Source: PALSA-1316 sp964499365 (lineage in GTDB: Bacteria > Nitrospirota > Thermodesulfovibrionia > Thermodesulfovibrionales > UBA6898). From it: DNA of 64,000 nt. Every line of letters starts with the position of its first letter. The stretch's first letter is position 1. The translations under genes and the position numbers were made by a program. The stretch covers positions 1 to 64,000 of the forward strand of contig CAZCKU010000016.1 of the NCBI GenBank assembly GCA_964499365.1, in the 5' to 3' direction. Shown here one piece after another: positions 50,594-58,940 of this stretch. The notes under the pieces were generated by a model. It searched no databases. It saw only the letters and a program-made list of their open reading frames with translations, and was not told the origin of the DNA.

Positions 50594-52270
50594 CTATGAA
50601 ATATCATTGCCAGGATTCTCCAAGACCGCCCTGGCGGCCATGATCCCGCGGTACTGGGCCTCTTCGAAGATCGAGATGCCGCTCATGTCTGAGTGTGCGA
50701 AGTGGATCTTTCCAAAGGGCTTCAGCGCCTCCTGTCTGGCCCTGCCCCAGATCAATCCCGGTACCGGACGTATCATGGCATGACCCCAGACCCAGACATG
50801 CACCTCCTCGATGCTCTTTTCGATCCCGGGATGCATCCGGGACAGGTCATGCACAACCGTGGCTGTCCATTCTTCATGTGTGCGCTTCAGGGCCTTCTGC
50901 CGTTCCGCAGACGGACTGCCTGAGGTAAGCGGGAAGTAGCAGGTCAGTACAGTCTTTTCACGGTGACGGACGAGGGCCTGATGGTTTGCCACGATATAAC
51001 CGAGTGAATCGCTGCTGTAGCTCACATTGTCCCACGCAACATCAGCCCCTCTGCCCTCAGGCTCCCCCCTCATCGTCACGTTGGCGACCATCCAGGGCGC
51101 GTATCCGAAGCTTCCCGCGTAGCCGGGCGGTGTTTCCCTGAAAGACCTTATAACCCTGAATGCAGTAAATCTCGGTGCGGCATAGATGACCTCCTTCGCC
51201 AGTACCCGCACGACCGTCCCGCGTGCCGCATCAAGATAATCCACCGCCGCGTCAGCCCCGACCGTTTCTATGTTCAGGACACAGGCATTGCTGCGGATAT
51301 TTCCGCCGATCTTCTCTGCCATTTTGGAGACTATCCACCCAATACCCTCAGGCCAGGTCAGCACCGCAGGAGATTCAGCATTGGCACCCCTGCCGAGGCG
51401 TGAGGCAAAATAGTGGATACCTGCCCAGGCAGATGTATCGTCGATCCGGCAGCCGTAGTCGTCGCGGCAGCAATAGTTGACATACCACAGCAGAGGCTCC
51501 GAATCCCAGCCGTTGTCAGACATGAACCTGCCCATGCTTATGGAATCGTACCTCCGGAAACTGACATCCCGCGAACTAAGCTCGACGGGAATCGAAAACG
51601 CGCGCCTTCCGTCCCTGCCCCTCGCGGTTTTGAATTTCTCCATCGCCCCGAAGAATTCGGTTAACTGCCGCCGGTCCTTATCGGATATTCCAAGATGCGG
51701 TATCAGCCCCTCCTGCCACCTGCCATGGATAAAGAGCCTCTCGTGCGGGTCTGCGCAGAGATAGAACTCATTGTAGACCGGAAGTCCGCTGCTGTCATAC
51801 CCTTCAATTATGCCAAGTTCCTCGAACAGTTCCCTCACAAAAACCGACTCTTCAGACGGAACGGGAATGTAATGCGCACCCCACGGATAGGGTGATACGG
51901 CATTGGCCCCGCAGGCAGCATTCCCACCCACCTTTTCTTCGAGTTCCAGGAGCAGGAAATCGGTGAAGCGCTTTTTCGAAAGTTCCCGTGCCGCTGAAAG
52001 CCCGGAAATGCCTCCGCCCACGATGACGATGCCGGTCCTGACGGTCTCTGCTGCGGAAGGCGTGTTCTGCTGAACAAGCATATGCCCGGCCTTCCAGTTC
52101 GAGCCTGCTATACCGCCGTTATAGATCCTTATGTTGCCGCCATTACCGATACGGCCCCCCCTGCAGGCTGTCAGGCCGGCTGCAGAGCCGGTCAAAAGCG
52201 CAGTCCCCAAAAGCCCGGTCTGCAGAAAAGTCCGACGGCTCAGCCGGCGCCCTCTCCGTTCAGTGGACAA
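50594..52270 (-). CDS. Tat-exported flavin amine-oxidase-like lipoprotein
   Basis: A 558-residue FAD enzyme. The N-terminal Tat signal RRLSRRTFLQTGLLGTALLTG is followed by a lipobox-like GLTAC, which predicts export folded and lipid-anchored. The FAD-binding motif IVIVGGGISGLSAARELSK is near residue 80, with LLELEEKVGGNA as second dinucleotide strand; EVIYAAPRF and the C-terminal FAHSDMSGISIFEEAQYRGIMAA fit the amine-oxidase fold. It starts at a TTG that overlaps the aminopropyltransferase stop by 11 bp. A role in oxidising the product of that enzyme is a natural guess, but the substrate is unknown. Confidence 0.75.
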   Translation of the reverse strand: MSTERRGRRLSRRTFLQTGLLGTALLTGSAAGLTACRGGRIGNGGNIRIYNGGIAGSNWKAGHMLVQQNTPSAAETVRTGIVIVGGGISGLSAARELSKKRFTDFLLLELEEKVGGNAACGANAVSPYPWGAHYIPVPSEESVFVRELFEELGIIEGYDSSGLPVYNEFYLCADPHERLFIHGRWQEGLIPHLGISDKDRRQLTEFFGAMEKFKTARGRDGRRAFSIPVELSSRDVSFRRYDSISMGRFMSDNGWDSEPLLWYVNYCCRDDYGCRIDDTSAWAGIHYFASRLGRGANAESPAVLTWPEGIGWIVSKMAEKIGGNIRSNACVLNIETVGADAAVDYLDAARGTVVRVLAKEVIYAAPRFTAFRVIRSFRETPPGYAGSFGYAPWMVANVTMRGEPEGRGADVAWDNVSYSSDSLGYIVANHQALVRHREKTVLTCYFPLTSGSPSAERQKALKRTHEEWTATVVHDLSRMHPGIEKSIEEVHVWVWGHAMIRPVPGLIWGRARQEALKPFGKIHFAHSDMSGISIFEEAQYRGIMAARAVLENPGNDIS

Positions 52271-53777
52271 CCCGGGACCACTCCTCTTCGAAGTACCGCA
52301 CGAGCACCTGATTGTTCAGCCTGTTGACCTCGGCCTCGACCTGCCCCATATCAGGCGGAAACGTCGTCATGCCCCGGGCCGTATCGGGTGTGATGAACTT
52401 CAGACCGGACATGAAATTTTCCGGCATCCTGAACTCCCTCTTCGAGGCGATAACGTATCCCCAATCCCCAAAGGACGGCAGATAGACGTGGTACGGCGTC
52501 GTCGACAGTCCGACCGAGTTCAGGGTGCTCACCACGCACCAGAAGGAACGCCGTGCAACAAACGGGGACGTGCTCTGAATGACGATCACCCCGTCGTCGT
52601 CCAGCGCCCTGTCCAGCAGACGGTAAAAGGTATTGGTATACAGCTTCCCGAGAGAGAAATTCGAGGGGTCGGGAAAATCGACGACGATGAAATCATACCT
52701 CCTGCTGTTCTCCTTCAACCAGATAAAGGCATCGGCATTAACCACACTCACCTTCGGGGAATTCAGGGCGCCCTGGTTCAGGGCGACGAGCAAATCGTGT
52801 CTCTGAAAGAGTCTCGTGATGTCCGCGTCGAGGTCGACGAGTGTGACCGAGTCTACTGAAGGGTATTTCAGTATCTCCCTGACCGCCAGACCGTCTCCGC
52901 CGCCGAGCACCAGGACCTCCTTCGGCTTCCGGAGAGACTGAAGCCCGGGGTGGACCAGCGCCTCGTGATAGCGGTATTCGTCGCGGGAGTTGAACTGGAG
53001 GTTCCCGTTCAGATAAAGCTGCAGGCTCTCGTCCTCCCGTGTAATAACCACGCGCTGATACTTCGTCGTTTTGGCAAAGATGATGCTCCCCCGGTAGGCC
53101 AGGGTCTCGGTAAATTGCAGTATGGAGCCCGAATAAACAACCCCCGCGACCAGGAGTCCCAGGAGTCCCGCACCGGCAGCCGCAAGGATCCTGGGCCGGG
53201 GGACCTCCCCTTTGAACAGGTACAGCGCCCACAGGGCGACCAGGACATTGATGATGCCGAACAGGAACGACGACCTGATCAGGCCGAGATGGGGGACAAG
53301 AACAATCGGGAAGAGCAGGGACGCGAACAGCGCCCCGATATAATCGAAGGTGAAGATCTTCGAGACAAGGTCCCTGAATTCGAACTTGTTCTTAAGCACC
53401 CGCATGATCAGCGGAATCTCGAGGCCGACCAGAACGCCGGTCACGCCAATCAGGGAATAGAGCAGCGGCCTGAAATAGACCGTCACCTCGAACAGGGAAA
53501 AGAGTATCGCCGCTGAACAGCCGCCCACCAGCCCGATGATCAGTTCAATCTCGATGAAGACCGCAATAACGTTTCTGACAATATATTTTGAAAGGTAGGA
53601 ACCCAGTCCCATGGCAGAAAGGTAGACGCCGATGATGATCGAGAACTGGGTGATCGAATCGCCGAGCAGATAGCTCGCCAGAGCGCCCGCCGTCAGCTCA
53701 TAGACAAGACCGCAGGTCGAAATGATAAAGACCGAAAAGAGCAGGGCATATGCCACCGGTATCTGCTTTTCGGTCAG
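52260..53777 (-). CDS. Membrane-bound aminopropyltransferase (spermidine synthase-like)
   Basis: About 505 residues. The first half holds six or seven membrane helices (GLVYELTAGALASYLLGDSITQFSIIIG begins helix 1-2). The second half is a spermidine-synthase-type fold: RVVITREDESLQLYLNGNLQFNSRDEYRYHEALVHP, VLVLGGGDGLAVREILK (nucleotide site), VDLDADITRLF, and DFPDPSNFSLGKLYTNTFY. The start is uncertain: no ATG follows the upstream stop. A CTG at 53777 overlapping that TGA, or a GTG at 53756, are the candidates. Products could be spermidine-like or unusual branched polyamines. Confidence 0.78.
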   Translation of the reverse strand: MTEKQIPVAYALLFSVFIISTCGLVYELTAGALASYLLGDSITQFSIIIGVYLSAMGLGSYLSKYIVRNVIAVFIEIELIIGLVGGCSAAILFSLFEVTVYFRPLLYSLIGVTGVLVGLEIPLIMRVLKNKFEFRDLVSKIFTFDYIGALFASLLFPIVLVPHLGLIRSSFLFGIINVLVALWALYLFKGEVPRPRILAAAGAGLLGLLVAGVVYSGSILQFTETLAYRGSIIFAKTTKYQRVVITREDESLQLYLNGNLQFNSRDEYRYHEALVHPGLQSLRKPKEVLVLGGGDGLAVREILKYPSVDSVTLVDLDADITRLFQRHDLLVALNQGALNSPKVSVVNADAFIWLKENSRRYDFIVVDFPDPSNFSLGKLYTNTFYRLLDRALDDDGVIVIQSTSPFVARRSFWCVVSTLNSVGLSTTPYHVYLPSFGDWGYVIASKREFRMPENFMSGLKFITPDTARGMTTFPPDMGQVEAEVNRLNNQVLVRYFEEEWSRVVH

Positions 53778-53989
53778 TGGATCGCCAGCCCGATGATAAT
53801 CGACATCCCGATGACGAGGGCACCCACGACGATCGCTGCCGCCGTGTTCTGCTTTTCGAGGATCTCGCACCCGAGGTCGCCGGGAGTAAGTTTATCGAAT
53901 ATATAAAAGGCCAACCCGAACATGGCGATGCCAAAGAAAGAAAAAACCACCGACGACACCAGGTCCTTTACGTTGAGAAACTGTTCCAT
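53774..53989 (-). CDS. DUF350 (YjfL-like) membrane protein
   Basis: A 71-residue protein with two hydrophobic helices (VVFSFFGIAMFGLAFYIF and AAAIVVGALVIGMSIIIGLAI) separated by KLTPGDLGCEILEKQN, the core of the DUF350/YjfL family. Larger members repeat this unit; here there is a single one. AGGAG precedes the ATG. Comparable genes in E. coli (yjfL) lie with a PspA-like gene and a glutathionylspermidine-synthase-like gene, another link to polyamine chemistry at the membrane. Confidence 0.78.
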   Translation of the reverse strand: MEQFLNVKDLVSSVVFSFFGIAMFGLAFYIFDKLTPGDLGCEILEKQNTAAAIVVGALVIGMSIIIGLAIH

Positions 53990-54057
53990 ATCTCCTCCTT
54001 AATGTTTCCTGAAATTATTTAGAGTCAATCCATAAGCCCTTTGCTTCGTGAACAAGG

Positions 54058-54140
54058 CTGTCATTCCCGCAAGAGAAGCGCGTCGGGAATCCTTCTTCAA
54101 AGCCGCCTGAAAGATTCCGGGCAAGCCGAAATGACAGACA
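54058..54140. repeat. GTCATTCC-type inverted repeat
   Basis: GTCATTCCCGC and GTCGGGAATCC face GATTCCGGGC and GAAATGAC. It is the same family as the units at 1052, 29032 and 62207, lying between the DUF350 and 45-residue protein genes. Confidence 0.6.
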
Positions 54141-54148
54141 GCAAGAAA

Positions 54149-54286
54149 TTATTTATGCTGGGGTCCGGAACCTGAAAAAAAAGTCCGTCCCGCCGAATGC
54201 ATAAGGCCTGATATCGTATACCCCTGGGTGCCTGCCAGGACAAACAGGGTACAGATGATAATTCCGTATACAACATAGATCTTCAT
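54149..54286 (-). CDS. 45-residue membrane-anchored small protein
   Basis: A short gene located between the DUF4178 gene and DUF350. AAGGAGAG overlapping the DUF4178 stop serves as its ribosome-binding site, and the ATG at 54286 starts MKIYVVYGIIICTLFVLAG, an N-terminal membrane anchor or signal. The remainder (TISGLMHSAGRTFFSGSG) is short and polar. Translational coupling to the upstream gene and the clear ribosome-binding site support it being real. Function unknown; the operon context suggests a subunit of a membrane complex. Confidence 0.6.
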   Translation of the reverse strand: MKIYVVYGIIICTLFVLAGTQGYTISGLMHSAGRTFFSGSGPQHK

Positions 54287-54288
54287 CG

Positions 54289-56217
54289 TCACTCTCCTTC
54301 GTCGTCTTCAGTCTCATCGGTCCCGCCGGGCGAAAGATCGCTCTCCATCCAGCGGGAGGCCTCAAACTTGTTTTTCCTGCACCAGGTGCAGAGCGGATAG
54401 ATAAGAAGCAGCCCCAGTCCCAGGAAGAAATCGGACCAGGTGACCACCCCCCTGCGCAGCGCGAGCGTGAAGGTCTTTTCCCCGGGTTTCAGGGGGTCGG
54501 CAGCGGGCTGGACAAGAAGGTGGTACAGCCCCCCCGGGACTGCGTTGAGGAGATAGCGGGAATCCTGGCTGCCTTCGGTCCAGGACTCTCCTCCGTCCAC
54601 CCCGGAGTAGCGCTCCGCACCCTGAGAAAACGCGATGGTCTTGTTCGTCTTTTCATCGACAAGGTCGATGGAGGCCTCCATCCAGTCGTTCTGGACATCT
54701 GCATGGAGTTCCACCGACAGGTTCCCCTGCCCGCCCGTCAGTTCGAACGGCCGCGTCACAAAGGCCTTTGTCCTTTCATCGTGCCTGAAGGTAAAACTCT
54801 CGCGGAAGACCTCCTTGTCAGGAGCCGTGATGACAAAATAGCACTGCAGCACCGTCAGGAATATGGCAAAGGCCAGAAAAGCGAATTTCATGATGGTGGA
54901 CTGCTGCAGGTAGGGGTTCGGCTGGTTTGGCGCAACACCAACCGTCGGGGGCACCTCGTCCCCCAGAACAAAGGCTGATGCAACCTCCCCGGGTTCGAGA
55001 TACTTCCCGAGCGACCAGGTGACCTCGGTCTCATAGCCCTCGGATGAGAGTATTTCAGGAGGCGCTATGTAATCGACAAGATCGACCGTCTCGCCGACCT
55101 TCACCCGCCAGTAAAACTCTCCGAGGACGTAGCTGACCCTCCCCTTGCCCACCAGAAACTTCCTGTACTCACGGTCATTCCATTTCAGAGTGGGACCGGC
55201 CGCGGCTGCAGAAGGCCGGGTGCGGAGCATCTCGACAAAGTTCCAATGACCGTTGTAGGTGGTCAGCCACCGGAAGCCGCCGTAGGGGTTGAAGAGCAGG
55301 TACTCGTCCCAGCTGTACTGCCCCGAGTCATCCGTGCGCCGCATGAACCCTATATTCTCCCACTCCGTATCTCCAAAGCGTCCTTTCTTGCCGACCGGGA
55401 TGAGCGGTTTGATCCTGGTCTTCTCCTCCGCCTTCTGGAGAAGGGCGAATTGCTGGTTTGTCGTGTCGATCACTGATGAGCAGTAGGAGCAGACGACCGA
55501 GGCTGTCAGACCCGGGGTCCGCAGAGAACCGGGGCCTCCGCAGTCAGGGCACTTGAAGACAGCTGCAGAGCGGACCTTTTTTACATCAGCAGCAAGGTCC
55601 CTGAGGTTCGACCAGTCAAGGGAGGAAAAGTCGACATACCTGCCAAGATAGACCGTCACTCCATCCTGTTCGGAATATTCGATATTTGCATATCTGCCGT
55701 CAACTGAACTGAGGTCGATGCTGGTGGTCTTCCTGCCGAGCAGGCCGGGAAAGGGCAGCTCGCCTTCGCTGCCGATGCAGGCCGCCTCCTTGATGTCATC
55801 CACGACGAACCGGCCGGCCTTGCCGAACGAAATTGTCTCGCCGGGTTTCATCGCAGACCGGTCCGGCAGGACCTTCAAGCCCTTGGCTTCAAAACTGAGC
55901 ATGAAAAAGCCCATCGCCTCGCCGAGCCAGCCCTGTCTGCCGTCCTCAAAATTCAGAAACCACTCATTCCAGCAGCCCTCGCTCCAGGCCACCTTCAGAC
56001 GACCCACAACTTCGAACCCGGTATTGCTGTATTTTCCGCGGCTGCCGCGCTGAAGCGGAGACAGGTCCTCAGGCAACTGGGCCATGACCCCAAGGGCCTC
56101 CAGGTCCATGTCATGCCTGACGATCGTCGATTTGCAGTGATCGCAGACTGCAAAGACCGATACGCTCGACCTGAAAGGAACCTCAGCCCCGCAGGAGGGA
56201 CAGTTTGCCTTTAACAA
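54289..56217 (-). CDS. DUF4178 protein with two zinc ribbons and membrane helices
   Basis: A 642-residue protein. The start is the TTG at 56217, 5 bp after the preceding stop. It begins with a zinc ribbon (CPSCGAEV...CDHCKS), then a DUF4178 domain (FEVVGRLKVAWSEGCWNEWFLNFEDG), a second ribbon (CPDCGGPG...CSYCSS), and a second DUF4178 domain (WENIGFMRR...YSWDEYLLFNPYGGFRWLTTYNGHW). A membrane helix (FAFLAFAIFLTVLQCYFVI) leads to an extracytoplasmic beta domain and a last helix. DUF4178 is known in operons with aminopropyltransferases and DUF350. Role unknown. Confidence 0.78.
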   Translation of the reverse strand: MLKANCPSCGAEVPFRSSVSVFAVCDHCKSTIVRHDMDLEALGVMAQLPEDLSPLQRGSRGKYSNTGFEVVGRLKVAWSEGCWNEWFLNFEDGRQGWLGEAMGFFMLSFEAKGLKVLPDRSAMKPGETISFGKAGRFVVDDIKEAACIGSEGELPFPGLLGRKTTSIDLSSVDGRYANIEYSEQDGVTVYLGRYVDFSSLDWSNLRDLAADVKKVRSAAVFKCPDCGGPGSLRTPGLTASVVCSYCSSVIDTTNQQFALLQKAEEKTRIKPLIPVGKKGRFGDTEWENIGFMRRTDDSGQYSWDEYLLFNPYGGFRWLTTYNGHWNFVEMLRTRPSAAAAGPTLKWNDREYRKFLVGKGRVSYVLGEFYWRVKVGETVDLVDYIAPPEILSSEGYETEVTWSLGKYLEPGEVASAFVLGDEVPPTVGVAPNQPNPYLQQSTIMKFAFLAFAIFLTVLQCYFVITAPDKEVFRESFTFRHDERTKAFVTRPFELTGGQGNLSVELHADVQNDWMEASIDLVDEKTNKTIAFSQGAERYSGVDGGESWTEGSQDSRYLLNAVPGGLYHLLVQPAADPLKPGEKTFTLALRRGVVTWSDFFLGLGLLLIYPLCTWCRKNKFEASRWMESDLSPGGTDETEDDEGE

Positions 56218-56221
56218 AATA

Positions 56222-57328
56222 TTATTTCCCGGGAACCGGGGGAGGCACGTCGGCGAAAAGGACTGCCAGGTCCGGGACCTGGCCGGCAGCTGTCCACTGC
56301 TCCATCCCTGAACGCCATACAAGGGTCTCTCTGCTTATCTCGCCTGCCATCACCTTCTGCCTGAGCACATCCATTGCGAACGGCCCTGTCTGCTGGCCGC
56401 CGACAGCCACATGAAAGACCCCCGGCAGGGGAGGAGGCACCTGAGACTGTCCGGACTGCTGGCCCCCCTGTTGTCCTGCCATCGCCTGGCCCATCTGGTT
56501 TGCCATGGCAAAGCCCATTCCCATGCCGACGCCGGCAGCAGCCATGCCGCCGGGATTCGCAGCCGCTGTCGGGATAGCCTCGGCAGTTTCATACTGTGTC
56601 AGGTTGCGGAGATCGCCAACCGCCTTTATTGCACCCGCCTTGTCGATGGCCCTCTCAACCTCTTCAGGCAGGCCGATATCCTGGACCTGCACCTCGGTCA
56701 GGTCCAGACCGAACCCTTCAAAGGCAGGGGCGATGCGCTCCTTCAGTGTCTGGCCCAGGGTAACCACCTTGGCCTCAAGGTCAATGACCGGAATGCCTGT
56801 CTCCGGGAGGACCTCCTTGATGCGCATACCGATCTTGCCGCGCAGGTTGTCTTCAATCGACTCTGTCGTAAAGTTGCCGTCGGTACCGACGATCTCCCTG
56901 ATAAAGACAGCCGGGTCCTTGACCTTGATCGAATAGAGCCCGAAGGAGGTCACCCGCACGGGGCCGAACTCCTTGTCGCGCATGGTGACCGGCCCGGGGG
57001 TCCCCCATTTCAGACTGGTGAACTGTCTGGTGCTGCAGAAATAGACCTCTGCCTTGAACGGACTGTGGAAACCGTATTTCCAGCCCTTGAGCGTCGTGAG
57101 GATCGGAAGGTTCTGCGTCGTCAGCGTATACGTCCCGGGCCTGAACACATCCGCAATCTGCCCTTCATTGATGAAGACGGCCTGCTGACCCTCCCTGACG
57201 ATGAGCTTTGCCTCATACTTGATCTCGTTGTCATAGCGTTCAAAACGGTGGACCAGCGTATTATCCGAGTCATCGAGCCACTCGATGATATCGATAAACT
57301 CCGCGCGAACCTTGTCAAAAAATCCCAT
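56222..57328 (-). CDS. SPFH-domain protein with C-terminal GYF_2-like domain
   Basis: A 368-residue protein beginning MGFFDKVRAEFIDIIEWLDDS, typical of virion-core/YdjI-like SPFH proteins. The SPFH domain spans residues about 30-250 (REGQQAVFINEGQIADVF, FGLYSIKVKDPAVFI, LTEVQVQDIGLPEEVERAIDKAGA). A Gly/Ala/Gln/Met-rich linker follows, then a C-terminal GYF_2-like module (HVAVGGQQTGPFAMDVLRQKV...WRSGMEQW). Such proteins form oligomeric membrane scaffolds. It is the first gene of the six-gene unit that runs to 50594, so it may organise the others. Confidence 0.82.
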   Translation of the reverse strand: MGFFDKVRAEFIDIIEWLDDSDNTLVHRFERYDNEIKYEAKLIVREGQQAVFINEGQIADVFRPGTYTLTTQNLPILTTLKGWKYGFHSPFKAEVYFCSTRQFTSLKWGTPGPVTMRDKEFGPVRVTSFGLYSIKVKDPAVFIREIVGTDGNFTTESIEDNLRGKIGMRIKEVLPETGIPVIDLEAKVVTLGQTLKERIAPAFEGFGLDLTEVQVQDIGLPEEVERAIDKAGAIKAVGDLRNLTQYETAEAIPTAAANPGGMAAAGVGMGMGFAMANQMGQAMAGQQGGQQSGQSQVPPPLPGVFHVAVGGQQTGPFAMDVLRQKVMAGEISRETLVWRSGMEQWTAAGQVPDLAVLFADVPPPVPGK

Positions 57329-57447
57329 AACAGCCTCCTCTACGTTCGATAAGTCATAACCGGATCCCGGGTCAATCCTGGCGGCCTGCAGTCCTTTGAA
57401 TCACAACCCGTCGCCGTTCAAAGACAACGGACAGAAACGTCAACCCC

Positions 57448-58149
57448 TCAGACATTCTTGTTCATCGAGTTCAGCAGCGCGATAAAGTCATGCAGCTTCT
57501 TCCGGTGATGCACAGCCATCTCGATAAATTCTATGCCGATATCAAAATGCTCGACCCCTTTAATATTCACCGCAAGGCAGGACGCCACCCTGCCGGTGAA
57601 GCCGATCGGTTCTTCCTCAGGTATGGACAATTCCATCGGGAACCGCTCCTCCCTGGTCAACTCCTGGTCGCTCTCGATCAGCATGCCGCCGGCGCTGATC
57701 TTTTTAACCAGGTAATGGGAGGGAAACTGCAGGACAGCCCGGTTGGGGTTCGTGATCGTGAACCTCAGGCCGCTCAGGCGGTGCCCGGGGCCCTGATCAT
57801 GCCCCCGCCTCTCATGGCTCTCGATGAACCCGATGATCTCGTTGATGCGTTCGTTCAGGACATTCGTGAACTTCATGCCCGCGGAATAGACAGGGATCGA
57901 ATCCCCGTCATGACCCTGCTTCGTCCCGACCAGGCTCGACCAGACGACAACCCCCTTGACCGCAATGGTCCGGTCGTGGTCCTGGAGCCGTATCGTGTAT
58001 TCCTTGCCGATGTCCAGACGCCGGTCTGCCTTGAACGACATGCCGCTGATGCTGACATTCAGGACGAATACCTCGGTGGCAAAGAGCATCTTGCCATTGA
58101 TCTCCATCCCCTCGACAATAAACCGCTTATGATGCCGCTGATCGCTCAT
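57448..58149 (-). CDS. PilZ-domain protein
   Basis: A 233-residue cytoplasmic protein with two PilZ-like halves: HHKRFIVEGMEINGKML with VLNVSISGMSFKADRRL in the first, and LRFTITNPNRAVLQFP with LVKKISAGGMLIESDQEL in the second. The (D/N)-x-S-x-x-G-motif is conserved (NVSISGMS), but only the first half has an upstream Arg pair (HHKRF), so cyclic di-GMP binding is likely restricted to it. A partner HD-GYP enzyme is encoded at 47450. Effects on motility or polysaccharide are possible. Confidence 0.7.
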   Translation of the reverse strand: MSDQRHHKRFIVEGMEINGKMLFATEVFVLNVSISGMSFKADRRLDIGKEYTIRLQDHDRTIAVKGVVVWSSLVGTKQGHDGDSIPVYSAGMKFTNVLNERINEIIGFIESHERRGHDQGPGHRLSGLRFTITNPNRAVLQFPSHYLVKKISAGGMLIESDQELTREERFPMELSIPEEEPIGFTGRVASCLAVNIKGVEHFDIGIEFIEMAVHHRKKLHDFIALLNSMNKNV

Positions 58150-58217
58150 TCCAATGGTCCCACATCAGATTCTATCAAAACCCCGCCTGTTCTTCAAATA
58201 AAAACCGGAGCTGGGCG

Positions 58218-58757
58218 TTATTTCCAGAACAGCAGGAACCCGTTCGCAAAATACACGAGTCCCACGATACCCGTAGCCAGACCGGTCATCCAGACAAGTT
58301 TCTTCTTCAGCAGGGCTGCAATCGATGAGAGCAGGATCGCTATCTGGAGAAAGATGACCGCCATGCCGAAGGCCTTCGAGTGGACCTGCGCATCATCCCT
58401 GATCCTTTCCTGGGCCCTGGCATCCTGCTCTATCGTGGCCTTCTCTGTATCGTATTTCCTGATCTTTGCAGCGTATCCGTCTATCTTCTTCTGATAATCG
58501 TCCCCGATCAGTTTTTTCACCCGCGGGTCGGCAGCCTTCAGTTCGAGTTCGAGCTTCTCCTGCTGAAGCTCGTAAAGATACCCCTTGATGCTCTTTGCCT
58601 GATAATACGCCCACTGGTTCGAGGCCTGCGACTGCGAGAGAACCGACTTCGTCGAATGCCCTCCGCCCTTAAACGTCGAGAGTGTTGCGCAGACAGCAAA
58701 GATAACCGTTGTCAGCGCAAGATAGTTCAGCCATTTTTCCTTTTTCTCCTCAGCCAT
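58218..58757 (-). CDS. DUF4337 membrane protein
   Basis: A 179-residue protein. The ATG at 58757 follows GAGGAGG. A first helix (LALTTVIFAVCATLSTF) is followed by KSVLSQSQASNQWAYYQAKSIKGYLYE, a DUF4337 signature, then a charged coiled coil (residues 80-130) and two C-terminal helices. The family consists of inner-membrane proteins of unknown role. It ends with a strong terminator upstream of ahcY on the same strand, so it belongs to the upstream unit or stands alone. Confidence 0.75.
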   Translation of the reverse strand: MAEEKKEKWLNYLALTTVIFAVCATLSTFKGGGHSTKSVLSQSQASNQWAYYQAKSIKGYLYELQQEKLELELKAADPRVKKLIGDDYQKKIDGYAAKIRKYDTEKATIEQDARAQERIRDDAQVHSKAFGMAVIFLQIAILLSSIAALLKKKLVWMTGLATGIVGLVYFANGFLLFWK

Positions 58758-58807
58758 GTTTCCTCCTCTCCTCATGTAAACTTACTGCGTCAGTCTACAG
58801 CAGTGTA

Positions 58808-58842
58808 TAAAAAAGCCCCCGCTGAAAGGCGGGGGCTTTTTT
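58808..58842. terminator. Bidirectional hairpin terminator
   Basis: A perfect stem AAAAAAGCCCCCGC / GCGGGGGCTTTTTT around loop TGAAAG. A- and T-runs flank it on both sides, so it can terminate on either strand; it separates ahcY and the DUF4337 gene. Confidence 0.88.
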
Positions 58843-58940
58843 CAAAAAACAAATAAAAGAAACGTCAGGTGCCCCTCTCCCGGCTCTGAAGATACTTTTT
58901 CCGGGCCGGGATAAGCAGATCAATGCTGATAACCGTCCGC

